NCBI GenBank assembly: GCA_049642385.1
Contig: JBAROU010000244.1
Location: 1 to 14,492, forward strand
DNA from: JBAROU01 sp049642385
GTDB taxonomy: Bacteria; Chloroflexota; Dehalococcoidia; DSTF01; RBG-16-68-14
Reading direction: 5' to 3'
Length of the DNA stretch: 14,492 nt
The notes below the pieces were generated by a model. It saw nothing but the letters and a program-made list of their open reading frames with translations, was not told the origin of the DNA and searched no databases. Positions within the stretch are counted from its first letter, which is position 1. Every line of letters begins with the position of its first letter. The position numbers and the translations under genes are program-made. This document shows, piece after piece, positions 1-6,349 of the stretch.

Positions 1-1
1 T

Positions 2-1837
2 ACCGGGCCAGGCGGCTTGTCGACGCAGACGTTCGCGTTGGCGCCCGATCTAGCTGGCAAGACGTTCGTGGCGCCGTACGACTTCTCCAACAACGATACC
101 CACGCGAATGACGATAACGGCCACGGCACGCACGCCGCCGGCACTATCGCGCAGGACACCGGCAACGCATACGGCGTCGCGGGCATGGCGCGCAACGCGA
201 CGATCATGCCGGTGAAGGTGCTTGCCTGGGACGGCACTGGCTATGATAACGATCTTGTCGAAGCGATCTACTACGCGGTCGATAACGGCGCGGATGTGAT
301 CAATCTGAGCCTCGAGTTCAGTGGCACGGGCCTTCCGAATGGCAGCGGCGACTACTGCACGGAGATCGTCGGCCTCGCAGACGCGCTCGATTACGCTTAC
401 GTGCATGGTGTCGTGGTTGCCGCGGCCGCAGGCAACACGGGAGCGACCACGGTGTCTTGCCCGGCAGCCTATCCCACGGTAATTGCCGTGGGCGCAACGC
501 GCTTCGACGGCCAGCGACCGTCGTATTCGAACCAAGGCGCCACGCTCGACGTGACGGCGGCGGGCGGCGATCCGACCGTAGACCAGAACAGCGACGGCTT
601 CTCGGATGGCGTGCTCCAAGAGACTTACTGCAACGATTACTTCACGCTGCTGCTCAGCGGCGTATATAACAGCTTCTGCGACGTCTTCATGTCCGGCACG
701 TCGATGGCCGCGCCACACGTAGCGGGCCTGGCTGCGCTCCTCCTCGGCGAAGACTCGTCGCTCACGCCCGATGAAGTGCGCACGTATATCGAGACGACTG
801 CGCGTGACCGCGGCGCGGCCGGCTGGGACACGGCCTACGGTTGGGGTGAAATCAAGGCGAAAGCAGCGGTCGCGGCCCTGGCCGCGGAGTCACCCAAGAA
901 GACGCCGACGCCGACTCCTGCGCCAAAGGGGACGGCTACGCCAACGTCCACGCCGAACGGGACGCCGACGCCGACGAAGACGCCGTCGCCCTCACCGACG
1001 CTAACGCCAACGCGCACACCGACGCCCACGCCCACGCCGACGGCCTCGCCCACGCCGACACCCACGGTGGAACCCTCAATACGCCCGAATGGCTCGATCG
1101 TCAAGGGGAGCGGCACCGCGGTCTACTGGCTGGAGAACGGCCAGAAGCGCCACATCGCGTCCCTCTCGATGTTCAACTCGTGGGCGCTGTCTTCCCAGCA
1201 AGTCATCCTCATCTCGGACCAGGAGCTGGCATCGCATGCTGATGGTGCAAAGGTTGGGTTCCGGCCGGGCAAGCTCGTTCGCAACGGGAGCACCGGCGCA
1301 ATCTACTTCGTATCCAACGACGGAGACTGGCTGCTTGGTCAAAAGCGGCACATATCTTCCATGGCCGCGCTCAACCAGTGCTTCCCCGGTTTGCCAAGAA
1401 TCGGTGTTACGGCCCAGGAACTCGCTGTTCAGCCAGACGGACCATCCATTACCGGCTGTCCGAGTGTGCACCCCAACGGCGCGCTGGTGAAGGGCAGCGG
1501 GAGCGCAGTCTACATGCTGTCACAAGGGGAGAAGCGCTGGATCGCCAGCTTCGCGGCGTACCAGTCGTGGGGATTCACGGGAGACGTTGGCACGATCTCG
1601 AACGTTGAACTGAATAGCTATCCAACCGGCGACGATCTGGGCTACCGGCCCGGCAAGCTGTTCCTCGAAACGTTCGACCGCTTCCACTTCGTGACCAATG
1701 ACGGCGATTTCGCCAGCGGCGAGCGGAGGTCTATGAACTCGCACACCCGTACCTGTTTCTTCCAGGGGTACGCCACAGACCCCGCGCCGACAGAGCTCTT
1801 CTCCACGCACCCTGAAGGGCCGCCGGTACAGTGCTGA
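2..1837 (+). CDS. S8 (subtilisin-like) serine protease, secreted, 5' partial, with Thr/Pro linker and C-terminal repeats
   Basis: The reading frame is open to the left edge; the first in-frame residues are TGPGGLSTQT, so the TTG at 17 is not a real start. Residues here are counted from base 2 (611 visible). The catalytic His is in NGHGTH (residue 41), the oxyanion-hole Asn in AAGNTG (145) and the catalytic Ser in SGTSMAAPH (234). The catalytic Asp motif and the signal peptide must lie upstream of the window. Residues about 297-358 form a Thr/Pro linker. Residues about 363-611 form four related units in two pairs, with recurring VKGSGxAVY, KRxIxS and RPGKL motifs. Each pair ends with two cysteines 26 residues apart. 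Such modules usually mediate surface or polymer attachment, but the function here is unknown. The gene ends in tandem TGA TGA. It is convergent with the acyltransferase, 45 nt apart. The protease call is very secure; substrate is unknown. Confidence 0.95.
   Translation, partial: TGPGGLSTQTFALAPDLAGKTFVAPYDFSNNDTHANDDNGHGTHAAGTIAQDTGNAYGVAGMARNATIMPVKVLAWDGTGYDNDLVEAIYYAVDNGADVINLSLEFSGTGLPNGSGDYCTEIVGLADALDYAYVHGVVVAAAAGNTGATTVSCPAAYPTVIAVGATRFDGQRPSYSNQGATLDVTAAGGDPTVDQNSDGFSDGVLQETYCNDYFTLLLSGVYNSFCDVFMSGTSMAAPHVAGLAALLLGEDSSLTPDEVRTYIETTARDRGAAGWDTAYGWGEIKAKAAVAALAAESPKKTPTPTPAPKGTATPTSTPNGTPTPTKTPSPSPTLTPTRTPTPTPTPTASPTPTPTVEPSIRPNGSIVKGSGTAVYWLENGQKRHIASLSMFNSWALSSQQVILISDQELASHADGAKVGFRPGKLVRNGSTGAIYFVSNDGDWLLGQKRHISSMAALNQCFPGLPRIGVTAQELAVQPDGPSITGCPSVHPNGALVKGSGSAVYMLSQGEKRWIASFAAYQSWGFTGDVGTISNVELNSYPTGDDLGYRPGKLFLETFDRFHFVTNDGDFASGERRSMNSHTRTCFFQGYATDPAPTELFSTHPEGPPVQC
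890..1072 (+). repeat. Low-complexity ACGCC-rich tract encoding the Thr/Pro linker
   Basis: The DNA is a degenerate hexamer-like run of ACGCCG, ACGCCC and ACGCCA units, giving alternating Thr-Pro codons between the protease domain and the C-terminal repeats. Tracts like this vary in length by slippage and are prone to misassembly, so the exact repeat number is less certain than the flanking sequence. Confidence 0.85.
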
Positions 1838-1841
1838 TGAA

Positions 1842-1868
1842 GCAGCTCTTCTGGTGAGGGCCAGCTGC
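1842..1868. terminator. Weak bidirectional hairpin between convergent genes
   Basis: GCAGCT (1842-1847) and AGCTGC (1863-1868) form a perfect 6-bp inverted repeat around a 15-nt loop, directly after the protease stop and just beyond the acyltransferase stop on the other strand. There is no good T-tract; on the minus strand it is followed only by TTCATC. The location fits a shared terminator, but the structure is weak. Confidence 0.22.
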
Positions 1869-1882
1869 CGATAGAACAGCGA

Positions 1883-3166
1883 TCAGCCGGCGGTGTGCGC
1901 CGGACCGTGCCGCTGCTCCACGAGCGCGCGCAGCGATTGTTCGAGGAGGGCAGTGCCCTCAGGGACCGAGTCCACACCTTCGACCGAGACGGGAGCGCCG
2001 ATGTGCACCGTGACCGGCGCCGCCCGCGGCGAGCGCACGCCGCGCGGCATGATCTCGCTCAGGCCCTCCATGTAGATCGGGATCACGGGCACGTTCGCTT
2101 GCTGGGCCAGGATGGTGACGCCGTGGCGGAAGCGCTGCACCTGCCCCGGCTTCGAGCGGCGGCCGCCCTCCGGGTAAATCAGGATCGACCAGTTTCGCTT
2201 GAGCAGAGACAGCGAGTAGTTGAGCGCCTCCATTCCCCCGCCTCGCGCGATCGGATAGCTGTTCCAGAACAGCGAGAACCACCAGCTGCGCATGTTCGCG
2301 CGATAGAAACGGTCGGCGGCGGCGGCGACAGCCGTACGTTCGCGCAGCCGCGCCGGTAGCACGCTGAGCACGACCGGCGTGTCGAAGTGGGAGCTGTGGT
2401 TCGCGATGATCAGTGCCGGCCCGCGTACATCTCTGAGGTTCTCCGCGCCCTCGATAGAGAAGGGGTGACAGAATCGGCGAGCGTGTCGCGTCATCACCCA
2501 GTAACGCCCGGCGCGCCGGAGGGCGCTCGCCCAGAGCTGCGTCTGCCACAGGTGCGGCTCGGTGCGATACGCCTTCAGCTTGAGCAGCTGGATGAAGCGT
2601 TCGATCGCGATGGCCGGGTAGACGTTGAGCCGGATTGCGCCCAGCCCGCTGATCTCGGTCGCGACGCGGTGCGCCGTCTCGTTGTCCGGCGCTTCTGCAA
2701 AGGTAACGAAGTCATCGTCTCCTAGCACGCGGTATTGGGCGGTAATCGTGGCGCCAAGGCGCTGCGCCTGGGTGTCGATCTCCTTCAGCCGTTCGGGGTG
2801 CCGACGCATCGCGATATTGCCCGCCTTGCCAAGCTTGGAAAAGACGACGAACTGCGTCTTGTGCGTGGTCTGCCCGACCACGCTCTGGAGGAAGCCGCGA
2901 CGCTGGCCCACTGGGAAGGCGGGTAGGGTGGTGATTTTGATCGTCCCGCGCGAACCAAGCTCGACGACGACCTTGGTGATCGTCTCGTTGTCGGGCGCTT
3001 CGATCACGTTGATGAAGTCGTACGGGCCGAACGCGGCGACCTGATGGGTGACGCGAGCGCCCATCTGCTCCAGCTCCCGGTTCACTTCGTGAAGGCGATC
3101 CGGGTTCTCGGTGAGTGTCTTGCGCCCCTCGTCCGTCAACTTGCTCAGCAAGATGTAGGTGGCCAT
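1883..3166 (-). CDS. Two GYD domains fused to a PlsC-type 1-acylglycerol-3-phosphate acyltransferase
   Basis: 427 residues. Residues 1-90 and 103-195 are two copies of a GYD-type ferredoxin-like domain. Both carry a G-x-x-D-F motif (GPYDF at 47-51, GDDDF at 149-153) followed by EAPDNET. Residues about 235-400 are a phospholipid acyltransferase domain, with the catalytic HxxxxD motif as H257-SSHF-D262 and the glycerophosphate-binding motif as YPEGGRRS (331-338). The family transfers an acyl chain to lysophosphatidate or a related lipid at the membrane. The GYD part may be regulatory or ligand-binding (inference). The start is supported by AGAGGAG 11 nt upstream. The frame runs through both parts without interruption, so this is a true fusion rather than two genes. 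It is divergent from the quinone oxidoreductase. An acyltransferase acting on a non-glycerolipid cannot be excluded. Confidence 0.9.
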   Translation of the reverse strand: MATYILLSKLTDEGRKTLTENPDRLHEVNRELEQMGARVTHQVAAFGPYDFINVIEAPDNETITKVVVELGSRGTIKITTLPAFPVGQRRGFLQSVVGQTTHKTQFVVFSKLGKAGNIAMRRHPERLKEIDTQAQRLGATITAQYRVLGDDDFVTFAEAPDNETAHRVATEISGLGAIRLNVYPAIAIERFIQLLKLKAYRTEPHLWQTQLWASALRRAGRYWVMTRHARRFCHPFSIEGAENLRDVRGPALIIANHSSHFDTPVVLSVLPARLRERTAVAAAADRFYRANMRSWWFSLFWNSYPIARGGGMEALNYSLSLLKRNWSILIYPEGGRRSKPGQVQRFRHGVTILAQQANVPVIPIYMEGLSEIMPRGVRSPRAAPVTVHIGAPVSVEGVDSVPEGTALLEQSLRALVEQRHGPAHTAG

Positions 3167-3177
3167 AACGTTACTCG

Positions 3178-3184
3178 CTCCTCT
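3178..3184 (-). promoter_or_regulatory. Shine-Dalgarno of the GYD-acyltransferase gene
   Basis: The minus strand reads AGAGGAG here, 11 nt before the ATG at 3166. Spacing is slightly long, but it is the only purine-rich site and supports the chosen start. Confidence 0.55.
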
Positions 3185-3274
3185 GATCTGCGTGTGCTAT
3201 ATCCTACAACCCAACGTCAAGCCTTTGCACGTCGAACTGCGCTCCATTTCACGATCCGGTACACTGCCACGACC

Positions 3275-3282
3275 TAAGGAGG
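3275..3282 (+). promoter_or_regulatory. Perfect Shine-Dalgarno TAAGGAGG
   Basis: TAAGGAGG is fully complementary to the usual 16S rRNA 3' end and sits 9 nt before the ATG at 3292. It is the strongest ribosome binding site in the window, fixes the start of the oxidoreductase and suggests efficient translation. Confidence 0.85.
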
Positions 3283-3291
3283 AGCGAACAG

Positions 3292-4260
3292 ATGAAGGCA
3301 GCTGTTTACTACGAGAACGGGGGGCCCAGCGTCTTTCGTTATGAGGAAGTGCCCGATCCGGCCTGCCAGCCGGACAGCGTGGTAATCGAGGTGCAGGCGG
3401 TCAGCATCGAAGGGGGCGACGTGCTCAATCGGGGCCGCGGCGCCCTCGCGACGAACCCGCACATCGTCGGCTACCAGTGCGCGGGCGTGATTAAGGAGGT
3501 CGGCGCGAACGTGACCGACCGTTCAGCCGGCCAGCGCGTCGTCGCGGCGACGCCGTTCGGCTCGCACGCGGAGATGCTCACCGCACCGTGGAACGCTACC
3601 TGGCCGGTGCCGGACGGCCTCGACATCAAGACGGCTGCCTGTGTGCCGATCCCCTTCGGGACGGCCCACGACTGCCTGTTCGAGTTTGGACGGCTGCAAG
3701 CGGGCGAAACGGTACTGATCCAGGCGGGCGCAGGCGGCGTCGGTCTCGCCGCGATCCAACTCGCCAAGCGCGCCGGCGCGACCGTGATGGCGACGGCGTC
3801 GAGCGACGATAAGCTGGAGCGTCTGAAGGAGTTCGGCCTCGATCACGGGATTAACTACGAGACGCAGGAGTTCCCTACCGTCGCACGTGAGCTGACCAAC
3901 GGCCGCGGCGTCGATCTCGTTGTCGATTCGGTTGGCGGGCGGACGTTGGAGGGGAGTATTGCTTCGCTCGCATATCGAGGGCGAGCGATCACGGTCGGCC
4001 AGGCCGGCCGCGATGAGCATCGCCCGGATCTCGGCATGCTTTCGCCGGGAAACCGTTCGCTGACAGGCGTGTTCCTGGGCGGCGAGCTGGCCGTGAACCA
4101 CGCGCGCGCCTGGGCGATGATCGCGGGGTTGATCAACGACGTGGCCTCTGGCGAGTTGAAGGTCGTCATCGACCGCACGTTCCCGCTCTCGGAAGCGGCC
4201 GCCGCGCACGAGTACATCGAAAGCCGGCAGGCGTTCGGGCGGGTGTTGCTGATCCCGTAG
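3292..4260 (+). CDS. NADPH:quinone oxidoreductase-like MDR-family protein (zinc-independent)
   Basis: 322 residues, normal for the quinone oxidoreductase branch of the medium-chain dehydrogenase/reductase superfamily. The N-terminal GroES-like domain covers roughly 1-120. The Rossmann nucleotide-binding loop is AGAGGVGLAA (145-154), followed by QLAKRAGA and a conserved DLVVDSVGG segment (about 203-211). The catalytic zinc ligands and the four-Cys structural zinc loop of alcohol dehydrogenases are absent, which fits NAD(P)H-dependent quinone or enone reduction in the cytoplasm. The VSIEGGDVLNR segment replaces the more common VNPxD motif and is seen in one MDR subgroup. The start is set by the TAAGGAGG site. 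The gene appears monocistronic: it diverges from the acyltransferase and converges on the glycosylase remnant, 3 nt away. The exact substrate cannot be read from sequence. Confidence 0.9.
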   Translation: MKAAVYYENGGPSVFRYEEVPDPACQPDSVVIEVQAVSIEGGDVLNRGRGALATNPHIVGYQCAGVIKEVGANVTDRSAGQRVVAATPFGSHAEMLTAPWNATWPVPDGLDIKTAACVPIPFGTAHDCLFEFGRLQAGETVLIQAGAGGVGLAAIQLAKRAGATVMATASSDDKLERLKEFGLDHGINYETQEFPTVARELTNGRGVDLVVDSVGGRTLEGSIASLAYRGRAITVGQAGRDEHRPDLGMLSPGNRSLTGVFLGGELAVNHARAWAMIAGLINDVASGELKVVIDRTFPLSEAAAAHEYIESRQAFGRVLLIP

Positions 4261-4263
4261 CGC

Positions 4264-4627
4264 TTAGCGTTGGCCGCTGTGGGCGGCGTGCCACTTTTCG
4301 TAGGGGGGCACCTGCTCCCCGACGACGTAGAGGAAGTAGTAACAGCCCATATCGCCGAGGAACTTGAAGTGCTTGCGCAGGTCGCGCACAAGGGCGTCGA
4401 AGCTCTCGTGCGAGCGCAGGTACTTCTGGAACGAGCCGTGCTGCTGCTCGAGCTCGATCATGCCGTTGGCGTTCTGGACGATGGCGTCGATCTTACGCCG
4501 GTTGCGGATCATTATCGACGACCTTCCACGAGATGCCGGTCTGGAAGACGGCCTTACTCATCACGTCCAGGTAATCGCCGAGCGATGTCGGCGTGATTTG
4601 CGCCGGCGCGCCTCGTTCTTCCGGCAT
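4264..4627 (-). pseudogene. Tag-like DNA-3-methyladenine glycosylase I, internally deleted and frameshifted
   Basis: Two fragments of one protein lie in different frames. The 5' part (ATG at 4627, frame stop at 4493, 44 codons) reads MPEERGAPAQ and then KAVFQTGISWKVVDN, matching the AGLSW region of Tag-family glycosylases. The 3' part (4512 to 4264) begins MIRNRRKIDAIVQNA, matching the family's IIRxRxKIxAxxxNA helix, and continues to FKFLGDMGCYYFLYVVGE. The stretch of about 34 residues that normally joins these is absent, and the junction is out of frame by one base. The 5' start has GAGGA 8 nt upstream and lies 14 nt after the EEP stop, so it was probably the last gene of that operon. Intact relatives remove alkylated bases such as 3-methyladenine from DNA. 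The zinc-motif N-terminus of E. coli Tag is also missing, as in a shorter subfamily. An assembly error is possible. Confidence 0.72.
4271..4298 (+). terminator. Possible intrinsic terminator after the oxidoreductase gene
   Basis: TGGCCGC (4271-4277) can pair with GCG and GCCA (4286-4293, one bulged T), and the hairpin is followed by CTTTT. It lies 10 nt after the oxidoreductase stop. It overlaps the 3' coding end of the glycosylase remnant on the other strand. The stem is short and bulged, so the call is tentative. Confidence 0.3.
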
Positions 4628-4635
4628 GCCTCTGT

Positions 4636-4640
4636 TCCTC
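4636..4640 (-). promoter_or_regulatory. Shine-Dalgarno of the glycosylase remnant
   Basis: The minus strand reads GAGGA 8 nt before the ATG at 4627. It supports that ATG as the ancestral start of the Tag-like gene, rather than the ATG at 4512 that opens the longer downstream fragment. Confidence 0.5.
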
Positions 4641-4641
4641 G

Positions 4642-5397
4642 CTAGCTGATCGCGAGCTTCGCCATCACGCCCAGGTGGTCCGAAGGGAAGAGATCGCCGT
4701 CGAGCGGATGTGGCTTGTCGAACACGACGCGCGCGTCCGTGATGCGCGCCCCGTCGACGAAGACGTAATCGAGCGTGCCCGGCGGCGATGGGTCGTAGGT
4801 GTTAACCGGCGTCGGCCACGTCTTGTCGGGCTCGCGGCCGTGCACGGCCTCGTGTGCCGAGGCGAACCGCTCCTTCATCAGCGCGACCGTGGGTTCGCCG
4901 GTGTACGCGTTGAAGTCGCCCACGATCACCTTGGCGGCAGCGCCGGACCACGTCTCGCTCCAAGCGAGAAGCTTCTTCGCCTGCGCGACTCGTTCCTCGG
5001 TCGCTTCGGGTGGGAAGTGGAGGTGTGTGTTGTAGAAGTCGAGTGTGTGGTCGCCGTTGAGCTGTAGGCGCAGACGCTGCGCCACGCCTTCGTACGAGAG
5101 GTAGTCCAACCCCTCGTGCGCCTCGACCGGCAGGCGCGACATCACGGCGATCGCTTGGACGTGGGCGGCGCGACCAGTGCGGCCCATGTGCAGGACGCGG
5201 TAGCGCGGCTGGTCAGCGATACGAGAGTTGACGAGGCGGCAGAGCGACATCCCCTGGTCGATGCCAATATCGACTTCTTGTAGGCCGATCACGTCTGGCC
5301 CCAGCTCGATCATCTGCTCGACGACGAGGGGCAGGCGCTCGCCCCAGCGGCCCACCTTGTTGAAGAGGTTCAGCGTGGCGACGGTGATGTCGGTCAT
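4642..5397 (-). CDS. Endonuclease/exonuclease/phosphatase (EEP) family protein
   Basis: 251 residues with the DNase I-like four-layered fold expected of metal-dependent phosphodiesterases. Visible active-site landmarks in order: N10 in ATLNLFN, the metal-binding E41 in LQEVD, H125 in NTHLH, D161 and N163 in GDFNAYTG, D210 in TLDYVFVDG and the terminal D240-H241 in SDHLGVMA. Substrates in this family range from abasic DNA to inositol phosphates and lipids, so the true substrate is open. I chose the ATG at 5397: it is preceded by AAAGGAG at 4 nt and overlaps the PHP stop as ATGA, implying translational coupling. A longer in-frame extension exists upstream, but it only re-reads the PHP gene in another frame. 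No signal peptide is visible, so it is probably cytoplasmic. Confidence 0.9.
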   Translation of the reverse strand: MTDITVATLNLFNKVGRWGERLPLVVEQMIELGPDVIGLQEVDIGIDQGMSLCRLVNSRIADQPRYRVLHMGRTGRAAHVQAIAVMSRLPVEAHEGLDYLSYEGVAQRLRLQLNGDHTLDFYNTHLHFPPEATEERVAQAKKLLAWSETWSGAAAKVIVGDFNAYTGEPTVALMKERFASAHEAVHGREPDKTWPTPVNTYDPSPPGTLDYVFVDGARITDARVVFDKPHPLDGDLFPSDHLGVMAKLAIS

Positions 5398-6281
5398 CTC
5401 ACTCCTTTGGCCATCGGCAGCGCATGCGCGATAGGCGTGCGGCGCTCGAACGACACGAACTCCTGGTAGCCGGCGCGGCCGGCCAACGCTGCGAGATCGT
5501 CGAAGCGCGCGCCCACGCGCTCCGGCTGGTGCGCGTCCGATGCGAGCGTGATCGCCAGGCCGGCCTCGCACGCCCGCTCGAGCACCGGCAGGGCAGGGTA
5601 GGGCTCCGCGGCTGGCTTGTTGTAACCGTTGCTGTTGATCTCGATCGCGCACGGCGCGCTACGGGCCGACTCCACAATGGCATAGTGGAGCGGTGTAAAC
5701 GAAGACGGACGGTGGCCGAATATCTTCGGCAGATCAGGGTGCGCGAGGACGTCGCACAGCCCACTCGCCGCGAGATCGCGCAGGAGGGCAGCGTAGTCAT
5801 CGAAGACGGTGTCCGTGTCGCGGCGCTCCCACTCGGCGCGCTGCTCGGCCCGCTCGATCTGGTCGAAGCCCCACGAGCCGATCCAGTGCACGGAGCCGAG
5901 GACGACATCCCAGTCGTACGGCGCGAGGAGCTTGTGCAAGTCGTCGGTGCGATCTGGGACCCAGTCCATTTCGATTCCGAGCAGCACCGGCAGTCCGAAC
6001 GACTTCGCCTCCTCGACGACACGGACGTATTCGGCCATTGTGCCCGAGACGTGGTCGCGCCAGTATTCGTGCGTAAGGCGAGCAAGGGTAGGGTCGGGAT
6101 CGCGGTCCCACCAGCCGGACAGCAGGTCGAACGCCTCACGAAAACGGAACAAGTGCTCCGTGATCGCGATCGCCGTGACGCTGTTCGCGCGGCCGGCCTC
6201 CACGTAGCGCTCTATGCGCTCGCGCGTCATTGGGGGCTGCTCGCCGTGCGGTTGCAGGTGGACGTGAGAGTCGATGTACAT
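5394..6281 (-). CDS. PHP-domain phosphoesterase, histidinol-phosphatase (HisK) type
   Basis: 295 residues. The metal-binding motifs of the PHP superfamily are all present: H6 and H8 in DSHVHL, E42-H43 in ITEHLF, E104 in LGIEMDW, H132 in GSVHW, H181 in LAHPDL and D249 and H251 in ASDAH. These form a trinuclear metal site that hydrolyses phosphoesters, and this branch is often annotated as histidinol-phosphatase. No other histidine-biosynthesis gene is nearby, so the substrate is unproven. I start at the ATG at 6281 because MYIDSHVHL is the usual PHP opening; a TTG 7 codons upstream adds nothing recognisable. There is no Shine-Dalgarno, but a good extended -10 lies just upstream, suggesting a very short leader. 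It is the first gene of a PHP-EEP-Tag operon. Confidence 0.9.
   Translation of the reverse strand: MYIDSHVHLQPHGEQPPMTRERIERYVEAGRANSVTAIAITEHLFRFREAFDLLSGWWDRDPDPTLARLTHEYWRDHVSGTMAEYVRVVEEAKSFGLPVLLGIEMDWVPDRTDDLHKLLAPYDWDVVLGSVHWIGSWGFDQIERAEQRAEWERRDTDTVFDDYAALLRDLAASGLCDVLAHPDLPKIFGHRPSSFTPLHYAIVESARSAPCAIEINSNGYNKPAAEPYPALPVLERACEAGLAITLASDAHQPERVGARFDDLAALAGRAGYQEFVSFERRTPIAHALPMAKGVR
5402..5408 (-). promoter_or_regulatory. Shine-Dalgarno of the EEP gene, inside the PHP coding end
   Basis: The minus strand reads AAAGGAG 4 nt before the EEP ATG. It lies within the final PHP codons (Lys-Gly-Val-Arg). Together with the ATGA overlap at 5394-5397 it decides the EEP start and indicates coupled translation. 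Confidence 0.75.
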
Positions 6282-6292
6282 CGTCGATGACC

Positions 6293-6301
6293 ACTGTAGC
6301 A
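6293..6301 (-). promoter_or_regulatory. Candidate extended -10 promoter for the PHP-EEP operon
   Basis: The minus strand reads TGCTACAGT, an extended -10 (TGn plus TACAGT). A start site about 6-7 nt downstream would leave only some 5 nt before the PHP ATG at 6281, matching the absence of a Shine-Dalgarno and hinting at an almost leaderless mRNA. No convincing -35 is seen. Confidence 0.4.
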
Positions 6302-6349
6302 AACGCGGCCCGCTTTGCCTTCCGGCGCGTCCTCTGGCATCATCGGCTC

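Larger units (their letters stand above)
3167..3291. other. Divergent intergenic region (125 bp)
   Basis: This stretch must hold the promoters of both the acyltransferase (-) and the oxidoreductase (+). On the minus strand there is a TTGACG (complement of 3216-3221) followed by an A/T-rich TAGGATATAG segment (about 3196-3205). The spacing is well below the usual 17 bp, so I do not call a defined promoter. On the plus strand a TACACT (3260-3265) could be a -10 element without a recognisable -35. No operator-like palindrome stands out. Confidence 0.4.

Noticed and set aside
835..1116. Minus-strand ORF of Val-Gly repeats opposite the protease linker
   Set aside because: It is the antisense reading of the Thr/Pro codon tract, with no ribosome site and no independent support.
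1887..1903. Perfect CCGGCG / CGCCGG hairpin near the acyltransferase stop
   Set aside because: It lies within the last codons of the acyltransferase, has a short stem and no T-tract on either strand. In GC-rich coding DNA such repeats are expected by chance.
5398..5652. N-terminal extension of the EEP protein up to 5652
   Set aside because: The extra residues are an Arg/Ala-rich reading of the PHP gene in another frame. The ATG at 5397 has AAAGGAG and begins the conserved domain.
6230..6349. N-terminal extension of the aminotransferase from 6230
   Set aside because: It overlaps the 5' end of the divergent PHP gene, and the added residues resemble no aminotransferase N-terminus. The conserved protein starts at MMNEAIDW.
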